Below are positions 62,101 to 64,000 of a DNA stretch of 64,000 nucleotides, one piece after another (position 1 is the stretch's first letter; each line of letters begins with the position of its first letter). Below the pieces are notes generated by a model. It did not search any database. It worked only from the letters and a program-made list of their open reading frames with translations, and had not been told where the DNA came from. This DNA is from Chrysomallon squamiferum (Eukaryota; Mollusca; Gastropoda; Neomphalida; Peltospiridae). The position numbers and the translations under genes are program-made. The stretch covers positions 8,135,976-8,199,975 of the forward strand of contig CM022665.1 of the NCBI GenBank assembly GCA_012295275.1, given 5' to 3'.

Positions 62101-64000
62101 CATAATTTAAAAAGTGTAAAGTAAAAAAAATCAAAGACCTTAGAATTCAAACAATGTTTTATTTGATTATGTATCTATAGTTTCTTTTATTTTTCCTGAA
62201 CATAAATCTACATGTTTCAGATATCCCACTATCAGAAATATTTATAGTCTGACTTATCAATGTCAGAGTTTTTAAAAATTTTAAATTTACTAAACAAATA
62301 AATCTGTGATTCTCATAACATAGCAGTTAATAAAAATAGATAAATATATATTTAATGTTATTATTAAATATATTATAATTTCATCATACATTATTGTTAT
62401 CCTGTTTTCATTATTATTTTGATAATATTACTTTAATTAATATTTGTAAAATAATATATAATATGTTCTCACTTTCTTCATTTGCCATTTTGTTGTCAGA
62501 CACTGCATCCACTGCTTGAAGATGGATGTCAGGGAGATGAAACCCCAGAACCCCACAACAAGGTTTATTATTCAAACATTTTATTTTATTAATTATTTAA
62601 AACTCACTTTCATCACTTTTAATTAATTACAATTTTGATTACATATCAGTTGTGGACTGTTTCATTTATATGCTTATTTAGACAACAGCATGATATAAAA
62701 TATTACTTTTTTTTAAATTTGTTTTTGTAAGCTGTGTTGATTGTGACTTCAGGTATAAAAATAACACACACTGAAATGAACTGCTTTATTGTTTCAAGCA
62801 TCAAAATAGTATTCATGCAGTCAGGCAATTTTCATTGTGCACAAAATACTCTCAGTCTGTATTGTTGTCTTGGCTGAAGATATTTGTACTTTTTCTGTCA
62901 CAAACAGTTACAGTTACGAAGTTGAATTATGATATACTGATTATATAAATAACTCTAATGCCATAGACTTATTATACAAAATGGTATGTACTGGTAAAAA
63001 AGCAAATCTAAATGACACTTGGTAAAGTATTTTCAAATAAAGTGTATTTAAAACTCTATTTTAACCTGACATAACAAAATTCTTTTCAGCAATAATGTTA
63101 ATTATCTCATAGAATATTTCTGTTGCATTCTTGAAACCATTTTTCGTTTTGTTTTTTAACAAGGAAAAGATAAACATATATTAATAGTGATTATTATTAT
63201 TCTATATTATCGTTATTATTATTTATTATTATTATTATTATTTTTTTTTTTTAATTTTTTTTTAATGGTTTTTTTTTTTTTTTTTTTTTTTTACTGCTTT
63301 CATTATTTTATGATAATAAATAAAATTTTATTTGAAGGTTGCTTTCATTGGGATTTCTAATTGGGCTCTTGATCCAGCTAAAATGAACCGGGGCATTCTT
63401 GTCCAGAGAGAAGTTCCTGATGAGAGAGAACTGATAGAATCTGCAGAGTAAGTCTTGGTGCTTTATGAGTATAGTGATATGACATGTTTTGGTTAGTATA
63501 GTAGACATAAAAATACTTAATTTTGTATTTATATATAAAAAAAGTTCTAAATATATACAATAACATTTAGTAATGTCTTAAGCTGCCAAAACAATAACAG
63601 AATACATACACCCTTTTATTACATATAAAGGTGCATGCATGTTAGTTATGCCATATTGTGGATCAAACCTCATTTTGAATGGAAAAATTTAACATCACAT
63701 GGCATGCCAATTTTTAGATGGAATTTTCTACAAGATTTGTACTTCTTTTTAAAAAATATTAGCAAACACAAAAAGTGATTAAATTAATTGATCAATACTT
63801 AACAAAATGAACATCTGCAATCAGCATTCAAAAGGTTACACACACACACACACATATATATATGTAGGTATGTATGTAGTTATCTGCTTTTATATCTCTG
63901 TGTGCTTGTGTGTGAGTTCATATGTGTTTTTATGCAATGCACTTTAATATACACATACACAAAACGCATTTTAAAAAACAGTAAAATCATTTTAACAGGG
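22241..64000 (+). CDS. RNF213: RNF213 (mysterin) homologue, giant AAA+ E3 ubiquitin ligase, 3'-partial
   Basis: Coding exons: 22241-22385, 24546-24785, 25556-25812, 26226-26263, 27406-27555, 27729-27921, 32210-32499, 33267-33526, 33757-34038, 34441-34639, 34834-34913, 35758-36028, 36625-36729, 37265-37384, 37826-37982, 39793-40101, 40425-41008, 41207-41360, 41712-41932, 42675-42827, 43690-43842, 44208-44817, 45343-45511, 46015-46154, 46962-47036, 47586-47692, 47809-47944, 48939-49140, 49394-49634, 51883-52026, 52559-52661, 53118-53283, 53960-54128, 54447-54565, 54675-54872, 55177-55302, 55548-55668, 56284-56522, 56940-57022, 57336-57469, 57707-57799, 58550-58819, 59243-59305 (tentative), 59863-60023, 60434-60656, 61649-61819, 62500-62562, 63338-63447, 63999 onward. 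About 2,930 residues; phases agree at every junction except exon 6. RNF213 is a cytosolic dynein-like AAA ring with an E3 module, acting in antimicrobial ubiquitylation and lipid-droplet control. Recognised by KELKVFVDLA-ISAGE, MGETGCGKTR, LFFDEANTTEA and LVGKPGSSKSLAKT. The E3 part lies beyond the window. Confidence 0.95.
24546..24785 (+). CDS. RNF213: RNF213 homologue exon 2: N-terminal zinc-ribbon pair
   Basis: Residues ~49-128. Cys pairs are spaced as in double zinc ribbons: CISC, then CCKTCG, then a second set C-PGKDKQC-...-CSECGFEVD. The human protein opens with the same kind of CPSC...CSQCG ribbon. Probably structural or partner binding. Phase 1 at both ends. Confidence 0.85.
25381..25475. 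repeat. Poly-A and AAT microsatellite in RNF213 intron
   Basis: A run of about 37 A is followed by (AAT)n, in the intron before exon 25556. Confidence 0.9.
25556..26263 (+). CDS. RNF213: RNF213 homologue exons 3-4: acidic disordered linker
   Basis: Exons 25556-25812 and 26226-26263 encode ~99 residues rich in Asp, Glu, Ser and Asn (QSESDTSESDGETEDDLEQE). They correspond in position to the long low-complexity linker between ribbon and CBM20 domain in vertebrates, but are much shorter. Splice phases are 1 to 0 to 2. Confidence 0.8.
26137..26174. repeat. GT microsatellite
   Basis: About nineteen tandem GT units in the short intron before exon 26226. Confidence 0.95.
27406..27921 (+). CDS. RNF213: RNF213 homologue exons 5-6: CBM20-like domain with a frameshift
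   Basis: Exons 27406-27555 and 27729-27921 encode a starch-binding-like beta domain: VKVVFHALLPD, a Trp (DNWKPH) and FEYKYVFVTKDKAKFKYEH, matching the vertebrate VTVFFHA to YKYVIYN segment. In the genomic frame exon 6 ends RIRNL-TAG, with the stop abutting the donor GTATGA. If one A is added to the A7 run at 27874-27880, the frame instead reads NRHFFMPNQDKKSLG and joins exon 7 in phase (IWHQYDGF). That restores the family pattern NRCLFIK...GDWHQY. So this is one missing base in a homopolymer: an assembly error, a real mutation, or a truncating allele. Confidence 0.85.
27922..32209 (+). other. Longest RNF213 intron in the window (4.3 kb)
   Basis: Apart from the possible relic exon at 28987 and a TAGTA/TAGCA tandem patch near 31830-31862, nothing recognisable was found. 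No transposon ends were seen. Confidence 0.4.
28987..29051 (+). pseudogene. Possible cassette or relic exon after the CBM20 exons
   Basis: A long T-tract and TTTTAG acceptor precede an open stretch reading YEVAGRKTVKYEKKFGDENN, then TAA at 29052-29054. Entry phase 1 matches the corrected end of exon 6. A one-base shift just before the stop would continue INRYSFI, similar to the NR-x-x-F pattern that ends the CBM20 domain. It could be a decayed duplicate of the second CBM half or an alternative terminal exon. No good donor was found. Confidence 0.3.
32210..37982 (+). CDS. RNF213: RNF213 homologue exons 7-15: N-arm helical region
   Basis: Nine exons (32210-32499 to 37826-37982) encode ~590 residues of mainly helical sequence. 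It begins IWHQYDGFIYYPKK, the counterpart of the vertebrate GDWHQYYD join after the CBM20 domain. No catalytic motif is expected here; in mammalian RNF213 this region forms the N-terminal arm and linker that pack against the AAA ring. Conserved-looking segments include STWLYCVPLLHFLRG and the helix around LALCLKSF. All junction phases agree. Confidence 0.85.
36813..38585 (+). repeat. Diverged direct repeat pair in RNF213 introns
   Basis: AAGTAAAATAACCA followed by CAGTTTATTAAAT, a TTCA-TCA block, GTGAAAAAAG and TTACAAAATAATC-type sequence occurs near 36813-37025 and again near 38447-38580, in the same order. The copies flank exons 37265-37384 and 37826-37982, so they could be two insertions of one repeat family or the traces of a segmental duplication. 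Confidence 0.5.
39793..44817 (+). CDS. RNF213: RNF213 homologue exons 16-22: linker/stalk region
   Basis: Seven exons (39793-40101, 40425-41008, 41207-41360, 41712-41932, 42675-42827, 43690-43842, 44208-44817). The most diagnostic is 41712-41932, reading LKELKVFVDLAYISAGEGD and AAVIGYAPLIFD, nearly the vertebrate sequence. The next exon gives HLEWLKEISQSHGSVE, also a family signature. The region is helical and leads to the AAA core. Exon 44208-44817 ends in the UBA-like segment listed separately. Confidence 0.9.
42211..42262. repeat. Poly-A-rich simple repeat
   Basis: A-runs broken by single G, then AAAAT units, in the intron before exon 42675. Confidence 0.85.
44721..45372 (+). CDS. RNF213: UBA-like segment in the RNF213 homologue
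   Basis: Spans the junction of exons 44208-44817 and 45343-45511. The sequence KKLQFIQAIVKGGFTQKLAE...ENADVDDG|LVWCLEHSED has UBA spacing: a hydrophobic first helix, a GF turn, an Ala-containing second helix, a D-V stretch, and a third helix ending W-x-L/C-x-x-H. UBA domains bind ubiquitin. I do not recall an annotated UBA at this place in human RNF213, so it may be lineage-specific or lost in vertebrates. Domain call by eye only. Confidence 0.55.
45343..49140 (+). CDS. RNF213: RNF213 homologue exons 23-28: approach to AAA core, degenerate AAA1
   Basis: Exons 45343-45511, 46015-46154, 46962-47036, 47586-47692, 47809-47944 and 48939-49140. Family signatures are SIEHLGCVLQKLA, IPNLLVCPK and PLPRPDEVLLCTSETTFDE, the last almost identical to vertebrate PLPTYDEVLLCTPATTFEE. 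The last exon (KLVILCSSENEFRARLVAAL) corresponds to the first AAA module, which has no Walker A motif here, as expected for the family. Confidence 0.9.
49394..52661 (+). CDS. RNF213: RNF213 homologue exons 29-31: first nucleotide-binding AAA module (AAA2)
   Basis: Exons 49394-49634, 51883-52026 and 52559-52661. A Walker A motif SKRAGVGKTLY (residues ~1943-1953) matches vertebrate SERAGVGKSLY, the module that holds ATP structurally in the mammalian ring. The downstream RIFHFNISSEV and WLRSEMDLYLIEI follow the vertebrate order. The Walker B position lacks the usual DE pair, consistent with a non-hydrolysing site. The 2.2-kb intron between the first two exons carries a mobile-element remnant. 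Confidence 0.88.
49840..51169 (-). mobile_element. Degenerate tyrosine-recombinase / SGNH element, antisense in an RNF213 intron
   Basis: On the - strand, 51169 to ~50940 reads DRLLKNSMASQTWRTYHNAE, then in another frame (50951-50790) FIAFLSLQQLAPSTVKTYIS and GINSWHKF. This is the SAM-like N-terminal domain of tyrosine recombinases found in DIRS- and Crypton-type elements. Further on (about 50345-50240) VWIIGSSIVHWAG is the first block of an SGNH hydrolase. At ~49945-49870 ELFRTDAVHLSHKGNSL is its closing D-x-x-H block. Frames are broken by stops and shifts and the recombinase catalytic domain is missing, so it is a dead copy. Its ends were not defined. The locally lower AT content supports recent foreign origin relative to the intron. 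Confidence 0.75.
53118..55302 (+). CDS. RNF213: RNF213 homologue exons 32-36: inter-AAA segment
   Basis: Exons 53118-53283, 53960-54128, 54447-54565, 54675-54872 and 55177-55302. The sequence reads QQPYQYLSCL, HCGVPDPSWAEI, SPHPYIFFNPDGHSMTFLGF and DETYELTTDNVKKILAI, all clear counterparts of vertebrate RNF213 between AAA2 and AAA3. Every join is in phase. Confidence 0.92.
55548..57799 (+). CDS. RNF213: RNF213 homologue exons 37-41: AAA3 ATPase module
   Basis: Exons 55548-55668, 56284-56522, 56940-57022, 57336-57469 and 57707-57799. The Walker A is MGETGCGKTR (Lys ~2371), Walker B is VLFFDEANTTEA (Glu ~2435) and sensor 1 is AACNPYRKH. Then come GLGYHVDAEKT, RRLVYRVQPLP and PLVWDFGQL, all strongly conserved. 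Every catalytic residue I can identify is present, so ATP hydrolysis at this site is likely intact. In exon 55548-55668 a second in-frame donor (ATG|GTAATA) exists, but the later one restores the conserved VHGGTTA join. Confidence 0.95.
58550..58819 (+). CDS. RNF213: RNF213 homologue exon 42: conserved helix plus acidic insert
   Basis: The exon begins DECSFVSLRDVERALKV, matching vertebrates almost exactly. It then carries about 50 residues dominated by Glu, Asp and Ser, including seven consecutive Glu (GAA repeat near 58709-58729) and a four-unit Ser-Asp repeat (AGTGAT near 58756-58779). Vertebrates have a shorter, non-acidic linker here. The repeat-coded part is likely disordered and variable between individuals. 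Confidence 0.9.
59243..59305 (+). CDS. RNF213: Tentative 63-bp cassette exon in the RNF213 homologue
   Basis: TTTTTCAG acceptor, 21 open codons (LPSLSPGHGLQEDAATGSYS-R) and a GTTAAT donor. Phase 0 at both ends, so inclusion or skipping keeps the frame between exons 58550-58819 and 59863-60023. The sequence has no family counterpart I can recall. It may be an optional linker exon, or chance. Confidence 0.45.
59863..63447 (+). CDS. RNF213: RNF213 homologue exons 44-48: AAA4 ATPase module
   Basis: Exons 59863-60023, 60434-60656, 61649-61819, 62500-62562 and 63338-63447. The Walker A is GKPGSSKSLAKT (Lys ~2792), preceded by MIICIELRIPLFLV. Walker B is VVVLDEVGLAEDS (Glu ~2862). Then follow HPLLEDGCQGDETPEP and the sensor-1 region FIGISNWALDPAKMNRG. 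The order and sequence match vertebrate AAA4, the second active site. The unusual SSKS in place of GKS is the family norm. The last complete exon ends ELIESA in phase 2. Confidence 0.95.
63240..63292. repeat. Poly-T-rich tract before an RNF213 exon
   Basis: Long T-runs follow a TTA microsatellite (~63190-63240), about 45 bp upstream of the acceptor of exon 63338. Confidence 0.85.
63999..64000 (+). CDS. RNF213: Start of the next RNF213 exon, cut by the window edge
   Basis: An acceptor TTTTAACAG ends at 63998 and only GG follows. The first G would complete the split Glu codon (GA|G) left by exon 63338-63447. Confidence 0.6.

Noticed and set aside
1-64000. CRISPR arrays, bacterial operons, rRNA or tRNA genes
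   Set aside because: No spaced direct-repeat array, operon-like packing, rRNA block or cloverleaf was seen; simple repeats are ordinary microsatellites.

Overview
This is animal nuclear DNA: AT-rich, with phase-consistent GT-AG introns and many microsatellites. The gene set (ribosomal protein L24, a secreted H-type lectin, a giant RNF213-like AAA+ ubiquitin ligase) and the mobile-element types point to a lophotrochozoan, most likely a mollusc. A cephalopod is possible, but that is only an impression from repeat style.

Layout from left to right. (1) 461-1320, + strand: the last three exons of ribosomal protein L24; its first ~27 codons lie outside the window. (2) 1354-5036: gene-poor DNA with an ~0.86-kb imperfect inverted repeat (2400-3265) and a small hAT-like MITE (3344-3577). 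(3) 5056-7386, + strand: a 776-codon intronless reading frame behind a 5'-UTR splice acceptor. It is acidic and disordered with a nuclear-type basic patch and a C-terminal coiled coil; I do not recognise the family. (4) 7468-12497: no gene seen. (5) 12498-16652, - strand: a five-exon secreted protein of about 411 residues (signal peptide, coiled coils, C-terminal H-type lectin domain). Its last intron holds a 1.1-kb TIR element flanked by TA. (6) 16732-22237: intergenic/regulatory DNA with a candidate promoter at 19166-19276, where a perfect GAAANNGAAA (IRF/ISRE-type) site lies about 40 bp upstream of a TATA box. (7) 22241-64000 and beyond, + strand: about 49 coding exons of an RNF213 (mysterin) homologue. 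They cover the N-terminal zinc ribbon, acidic linker, CBM20-like domain, N-arm/stalk, a UBA-like segment and the AAA core as far as the AAA4 Walker B and sensor region. The last six-subunit-ring modules, RING and RZ finger lie beyond the window.

How the parts relate. The lectin and the RNF213 homologue are transcribed divergently. Both belong to families tied to pathogen recognition or cell-autonomous defence, and the GAAANNGAAA site would fit inducible expression; that link is inference. The RNF213 reading frame is intact and phase-consistent across all exons except one. The CBM20-like exon (27729-27921) needs one more A in an A7 run (27874-27880) to continue into the next exon. As given, it ends in TAG exactly at the splice donor. 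A degenerate tyrosine-recombinase/SGNH mobile element sits antisense in the intron after the first Walker A exon.

Exon boundaries were assigned by eye from splice signals, reading phase and recalled similarity to vertebrate RNF213 and RPL24. No alignment or transcript data were available.
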